Below, in pieces: positions 25,578 through 33,823 of a stretch of 64,000 nucleotides of DNA (positions within the stretch are counted from its first letter, which is position 1; each line of letters starts with the position of its first letter). The notes beneath the pieces were generated by a model. That model was not told the DNA's origin, did no database searches, and saw only the letters and a list, made by a program, of their open reading frames with translations. The stretch covers positions 62,001 to 126,000 of the forward strand of contig JAFEAL010000005.1 of the NCBI GenBank assembly GCA_018266435.1, in the 5' to 3' direction. This DNA comes from Bacteroidota bacterium (GTDB taxonomy: Bacteria > Bacteroidota > Bacteroidia > Cytophagales > Cyclobacteriaceae). A program made the position numbers and the translations under genes.

Positions 25578-26726
25578 ATGACCTTCGATAAAATCTATCA
25601 ATACAATTTCCCTACGATTATCAGGTTCGGTGCCAATTCGGTGAAAGAACTTCCTGATTACCTCAAAAAAAATAATTTATCAAGACCGCTACTGGTGACC
25701 GACCCAACCGTAGCCCAACTTAGTTTTTTCAGGTCGATAGCTGATTCGCTAAAAAAGCAAAATATTTCAGTTGAGGTATTTCACGATATCCATAAAAATC
25801 CGGTGAAGTCGGATGTATACAAAGGCACCAATGTTTTTGATCAAACGAAGCGAGATTCTGTAATCGGTATTGGCGGAGGTGCAGCACTCGATGTGGCCCG
25901 TGCCGTTGTGCTGCAGATTAATCACCGCGAAGATCTTTTTAAGTATGATGATTTGGTCGGTGGCGATGTATTTGTAATCAACGAGGTTCCGCATTTTATT
26001 ACCGTGCCCACTACAGCCGGAACAGGCAGTGAAGTGGGCCGCAGCGCGATCATTGCCGATGATGAAACACACCAAAAGAAAATTCTCTTCTCACCCAAAC
26101 TGTTGGCAAAAATTGTTTTTGCTGACCCTATACTGACCATGGAGTTGCCTTCGTTCATTACGGCTGCCACAGGCATGGATGCGCTCACACACAATATGGA
26201 AGCCTACTTGGCCAAAATGCCGCATCCTATGTGTGAAGGAATTGCGCTTGAAGGTATTTCGTTAATTCATCAATCGCTTGAAAAAGCAGTGAATCAACCT
26301 GACCTGGAATCGCGAAGTAAAATGCTGATTGCTTCGTTGATGGGTGCAGTTGCTTTTCAAAAAGGATTAGGCGTGGTACATTCATTGGCTCATCCGCTTT
26401 CTTCGTTGCTGGATACACACCATGGCCTGGCTAACGCGGTGAACATTCCGTATGGAATGGAATTTAACGTAAAAGGATTTGAACATAAATTTAAAAACAT
26501 CGCCCGAACACTGGATCTGAAAGACGAAACCGGCAAGGGTGTAGTAAATTATTTGTTTGACCTGAATTCTAAAATAAAAATTCCACACAAACTTCGCGAA
26601 ATCGGAATGAAGAACGAACATATTGAAACACTGGCCGATTTGGCCATTGCTGATTTCGCTCACCCCAATAATCCAAAACCTGTTACGCGCGAAGATTTTA
26701 AACAACTTTATCTGAAAGCACTGTGA
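25578..26726 (+). CDS. Iron-containing (group III) alcohol dehydrogenase
   Basis: The protein has 382 residues. An NAD-binding GGGAALDVARAV stretch is followed by TVPTTAGTGSE, and the metal-binding region has HSLAHPLSSLLDTHHGLANAVNIP, giving the Asp/His set of Fe-ADHs. It oxidises alcohols to aldehydes with NAD(P). It is the first of three overlapping genes with a gamma-glutamyl hydrolase (4-base overlap) and an aldehyde dehydrogenase. That association suggests the substrate is a gamma-glutamylated amino alcohol, such as gamma-glutamylethanolamide, rather than free ethanol. The family is sure; the substrate is inferred. Confidence 0.93.
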   Translation: MTFDKIYQYNFPTIIRFGANSVKELPDYLKKNNLSRPLLVTDPTVAQLSFFRSIADSLKKQNISVEVFHDIHKNPVKSDVYKGTNVFDQTKRDSVIGIGGGAALDVARAVVLQINHREDLFKYDDLVGGDVFVINEVPHFITVPTTAGTGSEVGRSAIIADDETHQKKILFSPKLLAKIVFADPILTMELPSFITAATGMDALTHNMEAYLAKMPHPMCEGIALEGISLIHQSLEKAVNQPDLESRSKMLIASLMGAVAFQKGLGVVHSLAHPLSSLLDTHHGLANAVNIPYGMEFNVKGFEHKFKNIARTLDLKDETGKGVVNYLFDLNSKIKIPHKLREIGMKNEHIETLADLAIADFAHPNNPKPVTREDFKQLYLKAL

Positions 26727-27421
26727 GTAAAAAAATTGTTATCGGCATAACGGATTGCGGAAAAAAACATCTCAATTATGAGAACTGGATAAAAAAAGTG
26801 CCTGATGAGGTAGACGTGATCAGATTGGGTCATTCATTTTCAAACCTGGAAGATGTAAAAAAATGCCATGGAATTTTATTGACAGGCGGTGAAGATATTC
26901 ACCCAAGCCTTTATGGAAGCAACGAAGTTCATTATGCAAATGCTCCCGATTATTTTGAACATGATCGAGACGAATTTGAAAAAAAAGTTTTTGGCGAAGC
27001 TCAAAATAATAAACTGCCTGTATTAGGAATATGCCGCGGATTGCAACTTATTAATTGCTTGCTTGGCGGAACACTAAAACAAGACCTATCGGGTTTGAAT
27101 GAAATACACAGGCGGGTGTCAAAAGAGGATAAAGTTCATCCAGTAGAAGTGGATCAAAACACGCTTCTCCACCGTATTGTAAAAACAGATGCTGGTAAAG
27201 TAAACAGCTCGCACCATCAAGCTATCAACAACCTTGGTAATGACCTAAAAATAAATTGCCGGGCAGAAGACGGAACGATTGAAGGTATTGAAAGAATGGA
27301 TTTATCTAAGCCGTTTCTTATGGCCGTTCAATGGCATCCTGAACGAATGACCGATCAACACAATTCGTTATCAAAAAATATTCGCGATTATTTTATAGAA
27401 GAGAGCAAGAAAATACAATGA
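26723..27421 (+). CDS. Gamma-glutamyl hydrolase of the PuuD type (peptidase C26, class-I amidotransferase fold)
   Basis: The protein has 232 residues with a GTG start overlapping the ADH stop (GTGA). The nucleophile elbow LGICRGLQLIN has Cys104; GGEDIHPSLYG and AVQWHPERM (H205, E207) complete the triad and oxyanion area. PuuD-type enzymes cleave the gamma-glutamyl amide of oxidised polyamine or amino-alcohol products, releasing glutamate. The stop overlaps the aldehyde dehydrogenase start (ATGA), so expression is coupled. Released products could be GABA (from putrescine) or glycine (from ethanolamine); the accompanying alcohol dehydrogenase favours the latter. Confidence 0.9.
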   Translation: MSKKIVIGITDCGKKHLNYENWIKKVPDEVDVIRLGHSFSNLEDVKKCHGILLTGGEDIHPSLYGSNEVHYANAPDYFEHDRDEFEKKVFGEAQNNKLPVLGICRGLQLINCLLGGTLKQDLSGLNEIHRRVSKEDKVHPVEVDQNTLLHRIVKTDAGKVNSSHHQAINNLGNDLKINCRAEDGTIEGIERMDLSKPFLMAVQWHPERMTDQHNSLSKNIRDYFIEESKKIQ

Positions 27422-28782
27422 AAATTATCAATCCCGCTACCGAAGAAATCATCAAAGAAATTAACGAAGATGACACAGCTTCTGTTTTAACAAAATACAA
27501 ACTGCTGACAGAAGGGCAAAAAAAATGGCAAACTGTGTCGCTGGGTGAACGAGCAAACCGGTTGAAAAATTTTAGTGAGTCGCTCCAATCAACCATTGAG
27601 CCACTGGCAGCCGTACTTACAGCCGAAGTAGGTAAGCCCTTACAACAATCGAGGAATGAAATCAATGGGGCCTGTGCACGCGTTCAATGGCTCACCGCTC
27701 ATGCCGAAAAATACCTGGCTGATGAAACAATGGTGCTGGAAAAAGGTCTTGTTGAAAAAATTAAATACGAACCGCTGGGTGTTATTGCAAATATTTCGGC
27801 CTGGAATTATCCTTACCTCGTTGGGGTCAATGTTTTTGTTCCGGCTTTGCTTGCCGGCAATGCGGTAATGTATAAGCCATCGGAGTACGCAACATTAACC
27901 GGACTGGAAATTGAAAGAATATTAAAAAAGGCCGGTATTCCCGATGAAGTGTTTCAGGTTGCGGTTGGAGGAAAAGAAGTGGGAGAGATTTTATTAAACA
28001 CGTCATTTGATGGATATTTTTTTACGGGTTCATACAAAACCGGAAAATACATTTACGAAAAAGTAGCTTCGAAAATGGTTCCGTGTCAATGCGAGTTGGG
28101 CGGAAAAGATCCACTCTATGTGGCTGACGATATTGCCGATGTGAAGGCTGTGGCTGCCGGCACTGCCGATGGAGCTTTTTACAACAACGGACAAAGCTGT
28201 TGTGCCGTGGAACGGATTTATGTGCACCAAAAAATTTACGATCAATATGTGGAGGAATTTGTGAAAGAGCTGAAAAGTTGGAAACAGGGAAGCCCGACTG
28301 AAGCCGGTGTTTATTTTGGACCTCTCACACGCCAAGACCAGGGTAGAGTGTTGCAGCATCAAGTGGAAGAAGCCGTGCGGGGCGGTGCCAAAATTTTATC
28401 CGGTGGAAAACCAATTGCCGGCAAAGGATATTACTTTGAGCCCACCGTATTAGTAAATGTAAACAATCAAATGGCCATCATGCGTGATGAGTCGTTTGGC
28501 CCGGTGATCGGTATCATGAAAGTAAAGGACGATGACGAAGCCATTCGGCTTATGCAGGACACAGAATATGGACTAACGGCATCGGTTTACAGCAGCGACC
28601 AACAACGTGCGGAAAATATTTTACAACAAATTAACTCGGGCACTGGGTATTGGAATTGTTGCGACCGGGTGAGTGCGGCTGTACCCTGGAGCGGAAGAAA
28701 ACATTCAGGCTTTGGCTCAACATTATCTCATGCCGGGCTACGCGCGTTTGCCAAACCTAAAGCGTATCATTTACGGGGGTGA
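27418..28782 (+). CDS. NAD(P)-dependent aldehyde dehydrogenase
   Basis: This 454-residue ALDH superfamily member has the catalytic Cys261 in NNGQSCCAVERI, the general base Glu226 in CELGGKDPLYV and the Rossmann FTGSYKTGK. It oxidises an aldehyde to the carboxylate. It is third in the adh-hydrolase-aldh operon; in the proposed pathway it converts a gamma-glutamyl amino aldehyde to the acid before hydrolysis. Its stop codon abuts the stop of the convergent ilvA gene with no base between them. The length is slightly short for the family (about 480) but the domain set is complete. Confidence 0.92.
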   Translation: MKIINPATEEIIKEINEDDTASVLTKYKLLTEGQKKWQTVSLGERANRLKNFSESLQSTIEPLAAVLTAEVGKPLQQSRNEINGACARVQWLTAHAEKYLADETMVLEKGLVEKIKYEPLGVIANISAWNYPYLVGVNVFVPALLAGNAVMYKPSEYATLTGLEIERILKKAGIPDEVFQVAVGGKEVGEILLNTSFDGYFFTGSYKTGKYIYEKVASKMVPCQCELGGKDPLYVADDIADVKAVAAGTADGAFYNNGQSCCAVERIYVHQKIYDQYVEEFVKELKSWKQGSPTEAGVYFGPLTRQDQGRVLQHQVEEAVRGGAKILSGGKPIAGKGYYFEPTVLVNVNNQMAIMRDESFGPVIGIMKVKDDDEAIRLMQDTEYGLTASVYSSDQQRAENILQQINSGTGYWNCCDRVSAAVPWSGRKHSGFGSTLSHAGLRAFAKPKAYHLRG

Positions 28783-30015
28783 TTAAATCAGGTACTCAAA
28801 CAGATTTTCGTTCTGGTTGATTTCAGTATAATTGAGTTTGTACTTATTCATTCGGGCTGTCAGCAAGCCGTAATCATCTTTTGATTTTACTTCAATGCCG
28901 ATCAATGCGGGGCCTGTTTCTTTATTATTTTTTTGAATAAATTCAAAACGAACAATGTCGTCAGTCGGTCCTAAAATAGAATTGACAAATTCCTTCAGCG
29001 CACCGGGGCGCTGTGCAAAGCGCACAATGAAATAATGTTTTAATCCTTCGTATAGCAATGATCGTTCTTTTATTTCCTGCATCCGATCAATGTCATTGTT
29101 GCCCCCACTCAACACACACACCACAGTTTTGCCTTTGATTGTGTCGGCATATTGATCGAGCGCGGCAATGGTGAGTGCTCCGGCAGGCTCAGCTACGATG
29201 GCATCTTCATTATAGAGTTGTAAGATGGTAGTGCTCACTTTGCCTTCGGGTACGAGCAACACATCGCTGAGGATATCTTTGCAGATTGAAAAAGTGAGGT
29301 CGCCTACTTTTTTTACCGAGGCGCCATCTACAAAACGTTGGATTTTTTCTAATGTAACCGGGGCACCGGCCTTCATTGCTTCTTTCATGGAGGGAGCACC
29401 TTCGGGTTCTACCCCAATGATTTTTGTTTGGGGTGAATGGGATTTGAAATAACTCCCAATTCCGGCACTCAGTCCGCCTCCGCCTACCGGCACAAAAAGG
29501 ATATCTACCTGCGACAGTTCTTCCAAAATTTCTTTACCTACTGTGGCCTGGCCCTCAATCACTTTAAGATGGTCAAAGGGAGGGATAAATACTTTATTTT
29601 TTTCTAGGCAGTAAGCAAGCGCGTGAGCCTGACATTCGTCAAATGTATCTCCGGTGAGTACAATCTCAACCAACCCATTGCCAAACATTTTTACCTGATT
29701 GATTTTTTGTTTGGGTGTAATGGCCGGCATATAAATAATGCCCTGAATATTCAGCAACCGGCAAGAAAGCGCTACTCCTTGTGCGTGGTTGCCTGCACTG
29801 GCGCATACCACACCTTGCTTTCGTTGGTCTTCACTTAAACTTTGAATCAGGTTGTAAGCTCCACGGATTTTGTACGAGCGAACTACCTGCAAGTCTTCGC
29901 GTTTCAAATACACCGTAGCTTGAAATTTGTTGGAAAGCTTTTTATGAAGTTGGAGCGGAGTTTTGATGGCCACCCCTTTCAGGGTTTCTGCAGCCAAATT
30001 GATGTTCAAGGTCAT
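28783..30015 (-). CDS. ilvA: Threonine ammonia-lyase (threonine deaminase)
   Basis: The start is taken at 30015 (MTLNINLAAETLKG), giving 410 residues. The longer open frame (to 30069) would run across the small Cys-rich gene at 30029, which begins upstream. The PLP-lysine motif RSYKIRGAYN, the GGGGLSAGIG phosphate loop and a C-terminal ACT-like regulatory part (ALKEFVNSILGP...) are present. It deaminates threonine to 2-oxobutanoate for isoleucine synthesis; the short ACT region is the single-domain biosynthetic type. It sits between the two halves of the amino-alcohol cluster without obvious functional connection. Confidence 0.92.
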   Translation of the reverse strand: MTLNINLAAETLKGVAIKTPLQLHKKLSNKFQATVYLKREDLQVVRSYKIRGAYNLIQSLSEDQRKQGVVCASAGNHAQGVALSCRLLNIQGIIYMPAITPKQKINQVKMFGNGLVEIVLTGDTFDECQAHALAYCLEKNKVFIPPFDHLKVIEGQATVGKEILEELSQVDILFVPVGGGGLSAGIGSYFKSHSPQTKIIGVEPEGAPSMKEAMKAGAPVTLEKIQRFVDGASVKKVGDLTFSICKDILSDVLLVPEGKVSTTILQLYNEDAIVAEPAGALTIAALDQYADTIKGKTVVCVLSGGNNDIDRMQEIKERSLLYEGLKHYFIVRFAQRPGALKEFVNSILGPTDDIVRFEFIQKNNKETGPALIGIEVKSKDDYGLLTARMNKYKLNYTEINQNENLFEYLI

Positions 30016-30028
30016 GTAAGAAAAGAAA

Positions 30029-30175
30029 TCAGGCTTTGCGAACAGAGGTAGACTCAGCACATTTGCCACAACCTGTGGCGCATGAATTTTTAGCTTTAAA
30101 AGACTGGTAGAGCAACCGGCCTAAGTAAGCAACCGCACCAATCACCATAAGGACTAACAAAATTTGCTGAAGCAT
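30029..30175 (-). CDS. Small membrane protein with C-terminal cysteine cluster (FeoB-associated-like)
   Basis: The protein has 48 residues, too short for usual cutoffs. A hydrophobic helix (LLVLMVIGAVAYLG) is followed by RLLYQSFKAKN and a CATGCGKC cluster. This is the layout of the FeoB-associated Cys-rich membrane protein family (single helix, then C-x3-C-x2-C). In other bacteria such proteins help iron transport, but no feoAB is seen here. It ends 13 bp before the chosen ilvA start on the same strand, so it may be co-transcribed with ilvA. Its presence is the reason for placing the ilvA start at 30015. Confidence 0.75.
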   Translation of the reverse strand: MLQQILLVLMVIGAVAYLGRLLYQSFKAKNSCATGCGKCAESTSVRKA

Positions 30176-30346
30176 GGATCAAAGATACAAAAATATAGAG
30201 TGCAGCAGGTTCATTTTCAACTACTTTTCATTCTCACACATTGACTTGTGTTTTTTTGATATAGTTAGCCGTTATTCAATCGATTGTTTTTTGATAATTG
30301 ACAGGCTGGGTTATGCGAGGGTCTCATCTCGGGTGCCGGCTCATTT

Positions 30347-30598
30347 TTATTTTTTGAACTTATTAATCCACCGGTTGGCTTCTTGTTGCAACTTCATTTT
30401 TCCACTCCTGAGTTGTTGGTCGAGCCGGTCGTTTATTTTTCCTTTGGATGTAAAATGCCAGTACCCACAATCTTCACACAGGTATACTGCAATTGGGCCT
30501 TTGCCTGAATAACAGGTGCGGGCGTGGGCATCAATCAAGGCATCAATAGCCAGGGCTTCTGTTGGGTAAATTCTTTTTCCGGTATGACACGTAAGCAT
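30347..30598 (-). CDS. Small protein with zinc-ribbon-like CEDCGYWHF motif
   Basis: The protein has 83 residues. Cys4 and Cys29 flank a helix (YPTEALAIDALIDAHART), and CEDCGYWHFTSKG at about 46-58 provides a C-x2-C with a nearby His. It looks like a small zinc-binding protein. It begins 2 bp after the stop of the glutamine-synthetase-like gene, so it belongs to that transcript. I do not know a function. The C-terminus is basic and helical (RLDQQLRSGKMKLQQEANRW). Similar small proteins with GYWHxTS occur widely, often annotated as hypothetical. Confidence 0.7.
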   Translation of the reverse strand: MLTCHTGKRIYPTEALAIDALIDAHARTCYSGKGPIAVYLCEDCGYWHFTSKGKINDRLDQQLRSGKMKLQQEANRWINKFKK

Positions 30599-30600
30599 AA

Positions 30601-31956
30601 TCAGATGATCTCAAAATACCTTTTCATTTCCCAGTCAGTAACAGGCTTTAAGTGTTGGCGCCATTCCCATTCGCGTGTTTGCACAAAGTGTTCAACAAAT
30701 TTTTCACCGAGTATTTCTTTTGCGAGGGAAGATTTTTTCATGGCCTGAGTGGCATCGTGCAGAGTGCTGTGCAGGGTGCCGTGCGAGTAATCACGATAGC
30801 CATTGCCTTCGGTTGCTTTTTGCAACTTCAATTTCTTTTTGATGCCATACAAGCCTGAGGCTAATGCTGCGGCCATGGCTAAGTGAGGATTGACATCCGA
30901 GCCGACTACGCGTATTTCTACCCGGGTAGATTTTTCACTTCCGTTGAGCACACGCAAGGCTACTGTGCGGTTGTCAATTCCCCAGGTTAATGTGGTGGGA
31001 GCCCAGGCTCCTTCCACCAGCCGTTTATAGCTGTTGATCGTGGGCGCGTACATGGGCAACACGTGCGGCAGACAATACAACTGACCGGCTATATAGTTTT
31101 TCATCAACTCACTCATGCCGTATTTGTCAGCAGTTGCGTAAAACAAATTTTTCTTTGCTGATTTATTCCACAAGCTTTGGTGCACATGCCCGCCACATCC
31201 GGGCAGTTGTTCATTCACTTTAGCCATAAACGTAGCCATGATGTTATGCCGGTAAGCAATTTCTTTCACGGCAGTTTTGAAGAGCAGGGCACGATCGGCC
31301 GCTTCTAATATTCCGGCTTGCACAATGGCCGCCTCTAAAGCACCCGGGCCGGTTTCGGTATGTAAGCCTTCGAGGGGCACATCAAATTTTTTTAACCCAT
31401 CAAATAAGTCGGTAAATAAGGCATTTTGTAAAGTTGATCTCAGAATTGAATACCCAAACATGCCGGGGGTGATGGGCGTGAGGTCTTTGTAGTTTTTTTC
31501 ATTTGCACGATGAGGTGTTTCAGCATAGTTAAACCATTCAAATTCCTGTGAAAAAACAGGGTAGAAGTTTGCCTTTGCAGCCTCAGCCAAAATTTTTTTC
31601 AAGAGTTGCCTCGGGCAAACGTGCGAGGGTAATCCTTTTTTATCAAGGATCTCACCGAGGAAAAACGGAAGATCATTTTCCCACGGAATTTTCCGAAAGG
31701 TAGTCAGGTCAACGCGTGCTGGAGCATCCGGATAACCCGAGTGCCAGCCGGTATACCTGCCGTTATCGTAAGAGGCATCGCCACAGTCCCATCCGAAAAT
31801 GACATCACAAAAAGAAGTTGTGCGATTGGCCGTGGAGAGAAATTTTTCAGTTGAAACATATTTTCCACGAAGAATGCCGTCATTATCTGCGTAAGCAATT
31901 TTTACTTTTCCCGAGGGATGATTTTTAACGTAATTGAGAATGGCACGAGTTGTCAT
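30601..31956 (-). CDS. Glutamine-synthetase-like gamma-glutamyl amine ligase
   Basis: The protein has 451 residues. The N-terminal beta-grasp (VKIAYADNDGILRGKYV) is followed by the GS catalytic core with EFEWF, HTETGPGALEAA (metal ligands), GCGGHVHQSLW (the GxGxHxHxS-like ATP/glutamate loop) and NRTVALRVL, and ends with the RxE motif ESTRVEIRVVGSDVNPHLAMAA. This is the branch that ligates glutamate to amines (PuuA, IpuC and ethanolamine-type enzymes), not ammonia-fixing GS: it lacks the Tyr adenylylation segment. With the alcohol dehydrogenase and ethanolamine permease nearby, ethanolamine or a similar amino alcohol is the favoured amine. The small zinc-ribbon-like gene follows at once. Confidence 0.88.
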   Translation of the reverse strand: MTTRAILNYVKNHPSGKVKIAYADNDGILRGKYVSTEKFLSTANRTTSFCDVIFGWDCGDASYDNGRYTGWHSGYPDAPARVDLTTFRKIPWENDLPFFLGEILDKKGLPSHVCPRQLLKKILAEAAKANFYPVFSQEFEWFNYAETPHRANEKNYKDLTPITPGMFGYSILRSTLQNALFTDLFDGLKKFDVPLEGLHTETGPGALEAAIVQAGILEAADRALLFKTAVKEIAYRHNIMATFMAKVNEQLPGCGGHVHQSLWNKSAKKNLFYATADKYGMSELMKNYIAGQLYCLPHVLPMYAPTINSYKRLVEGAWAPTTLTWGIDNRTVALRVLNGSEKSTRVEIRVVGSDVNPHLAMAAALASGLYGIKKKLKLQKATEGNGYRDYSHGTLHSTLHDATQAMKKSSLAKEILGEKFVEHFVQTREWEWRQHLKPVTDWEMKRYFEII

Positions 31957-32049
31957 AACGTTAAATAAAAGTACGAAAGATAGCCGATTGGTGCAGGGGT
32001 AGTTTTTTGTATTTTTAATTTTTCAGGATTAAAATACAAACTACGCAGG

Positions 32050-32438
32050 TTAAATAGGGTACAAGTGGTCATTGTTGATGGCTGTTTTTAGGTATTCAAA
32101 AAAACAGTTGTACATATCTTCTTCAACTAGTTTTGAAAACTCTGTTAAATTCTTAACAACCGGTTGATGTAAATAACCATACCATGTTAAGCCTGCCCGC
32201 ATCCAAAATGTTTTCCACGTACCGTTAGTCTTTTCAAAGGTTGCCTTTGCAGATGGATGTTTGAGAATGATTTGCGGATTGTTCCACTATGGCCTGATTT
32301 CAAAAACGATAATGCTTTGGTCGTCAATTTATACCCAATATCCAATTCATCTCTTATATGTTCAGGAGGCCTCATTCTGGTTAGAAAACTCTCCACCACT
32401 TCAATAATTTCTAAAATTTGTAAAGTAGTGATAGCCAT
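32050..32438 (-). pseudogene. Decayed DUF3024 gene (frameshift plus stop)
   Basis: The reverse strand starts with MAITTLQILEIIEVVE and RMRPPEHIRDELDIGYK, the N-terminal half of a DUF3024 protein. A one-base loss after codons IGYK shifts the frame. The continuation in the other frame reads DDQSIIVFEIRP, then an in-frame TAG (32287-32289) where Gln is expected, then WNNPQIILKHPSAKA, KTFWMRAGLTWYGY and PVVKNLTEFSKLVEED, to a normal TAA at 32050. So two independent lesions interrupt an otherwise readable 128-codon gene. DUF3024 is a small cytoplasmic domain of unknown function. It is located between the GS-like and permease genes. Confidence 0.85.
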
Positions 32439-32463
32439 ACTTACAAAGTACGGATTAATCCAT

Positions 32464-33768
32464 TTATTTCTTTATCAGCTTAAAACCGATGTAGCTAAGA
32501 GCGATAATGAGCAAATATAACAGCGCCAGGTGGAGGTTGTAAAATGCCATTGCCACAAAAGAAAACGAAGCGATGATCAATGCTGTGATCGGAAAGTAAG
32601 GAAAGAACGGTGCAACATAAGGCCGGGGAAGTTCCGGCTCTGACTGCCTCAACTTCAGTACAGTAATCATTGAAACGATGTAAAGTGTGAGTGCACCAAA
32701 AACAGAAAGGGTAATCAGCTCACCTGTTTTACCGGTGAGTAGTGCGATGATGCCAATGATCATGTTGAAGAATAAAGCATTGGTGGGTGTTTGAAATTTA
32801 GAATTTACTTTTCCGAGAAAGGCAGGAGCGAATCCTACGTTACCAAATTCAAACGTAGAGCGCCCTCCGGCTAACATGAGCCCGTGAAAAGAAGCTACCA
32901 GTCCAAACAATCCGACAATCACCACGGTACTGTATGACCAGCTTTCTATACTCACAAGGCTAGCCATAGCCAGCGGAAGGGGGGAATCAGAAATTTTTCC
33001 TGAGGAATCATACACAATAGCTTCCCATCCTGATATTCCAATTGAACTGGTGAAGGTGATAAGGCAAAGAATTACCAGTGTTATCATGGCCGAAACAAAA
33101 CCGATGCGGATAGTTTGTTGAGGGTTTAATGTTTCTTCTGCCAGATTGGCCACACCCTCAATGCCAAGAAAAAACCATATCGCAAAAGGTACAGCTGCAA
33201 AAATTCCTTCCCACCCGTGAGGCCAGGCGCTGCGTTGCAAGTTTTCAATCTGAAAATGTGGAAACGTAATCATACAAAATAGAATGATAGCAGCTACAGC
33301 CAATGATGTAACAACTAACTCAACGGTTGCTGCCAACTTTACTCCACTTGCATTGAGCAGGAAAAAAATAAAATACGCACCAACAGAAAAAAATAGAGTA
33401 GAAACATGTGGAAAGAAAAGCTGAACGTAGGCACCAATGCCCGAGGCAATGGCCGGTGGTGCAAAAATAAATTCAATATTCTGTGCCATGCCAGTAATAA
33501 ACCCAATGTCTTTTCCCCAAACACGACTGGCATAATCAAAAGCTCCGCCCGATTTAGGAATGGCACAGGCCAGTTCGGTATAAGAAAAAGTAAATGTAAC
33601 GTACAGTGTGATGATGAATACCAAGGCAATACCCAGCCCAAGCGTGCCACCTTTTTCTAACCCAAGGTTCCACCCAAAATAATTTCCAGAGATGACGTAG
33701 CCAACACCCAAACCCCACACCATCAGTGGCGAAAGTGTACGTTTTAGTGCAGCAGGTTTGGATTTCAT
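32464..33768 (-). CDS. APC-family permease, ethanolamine permease type
   Basis: This 434-residue protein has about 12 hydrophobic helices. The N-terminus MVWGLGVGYVISGNYFGW, the TFSYTELACAIPKSGGAFDYA loop and GMAQNIEFIFAPPA correspond to what I recall of the Eat/TIGR00908 ethanolamine permease branch of the APC superfamily. It lies 163 bp after the GS-like start on the same strand, so it is upstream of that gene in the transcript order. It probably imports the amine substrate for the gamma-glutamyl pathway. A neutral amino acid or another amine cannot be excluded from sequence alone. Confidence 0.8.
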   Translation of the reverse strand: MKSKPAALKRTLSPLMVWGLGVGYVISGNYFGWNLGLEKGGTLGLGIALVFIITLYVTFTFSYTELACAIPKSGGAFDYASRVWGKDIGFITGMAQNIEFIFAPPAIASGIGAYVQLFFPHVSTLFFSVGAYFIFFLLNASGVKLAATVELVVTSLAVAAIILFCMITFPHFQIENLQRSAWPHGWEGIFAAVPFAIWFFLGIEGVANLAEETLNPQQTIRIGFVSAMITLVILCLITFTSSIGISGWEAIVYDSSGKISDSPLPLAMASLVSIESWSYSTVVIVGLFGLVASFHGLMLAGGRSTFEFGNVGFAPAFLGKVNSKFQTPTNALFFNMIIGIIALLTGKTGELITLSVFGALTLYIVSMITVLKLRQSEPELPRPYVAPFFPYFPITALIIASFSFVAMAFYNLHLALLYLLIIALSYIGFKLIKK

Positions 33769-33823
33769 AATACAAAATTCTTTTATAATAGCGGCTGCTC
33801 GCTGCCTATGGGTATAGCTTGGC

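Noticed and set aside
32257-32520. Plus-strand frame over the DUF3024 remnant
   Set aside because: It is the antisense of the decayed gene and has no motif of its own.
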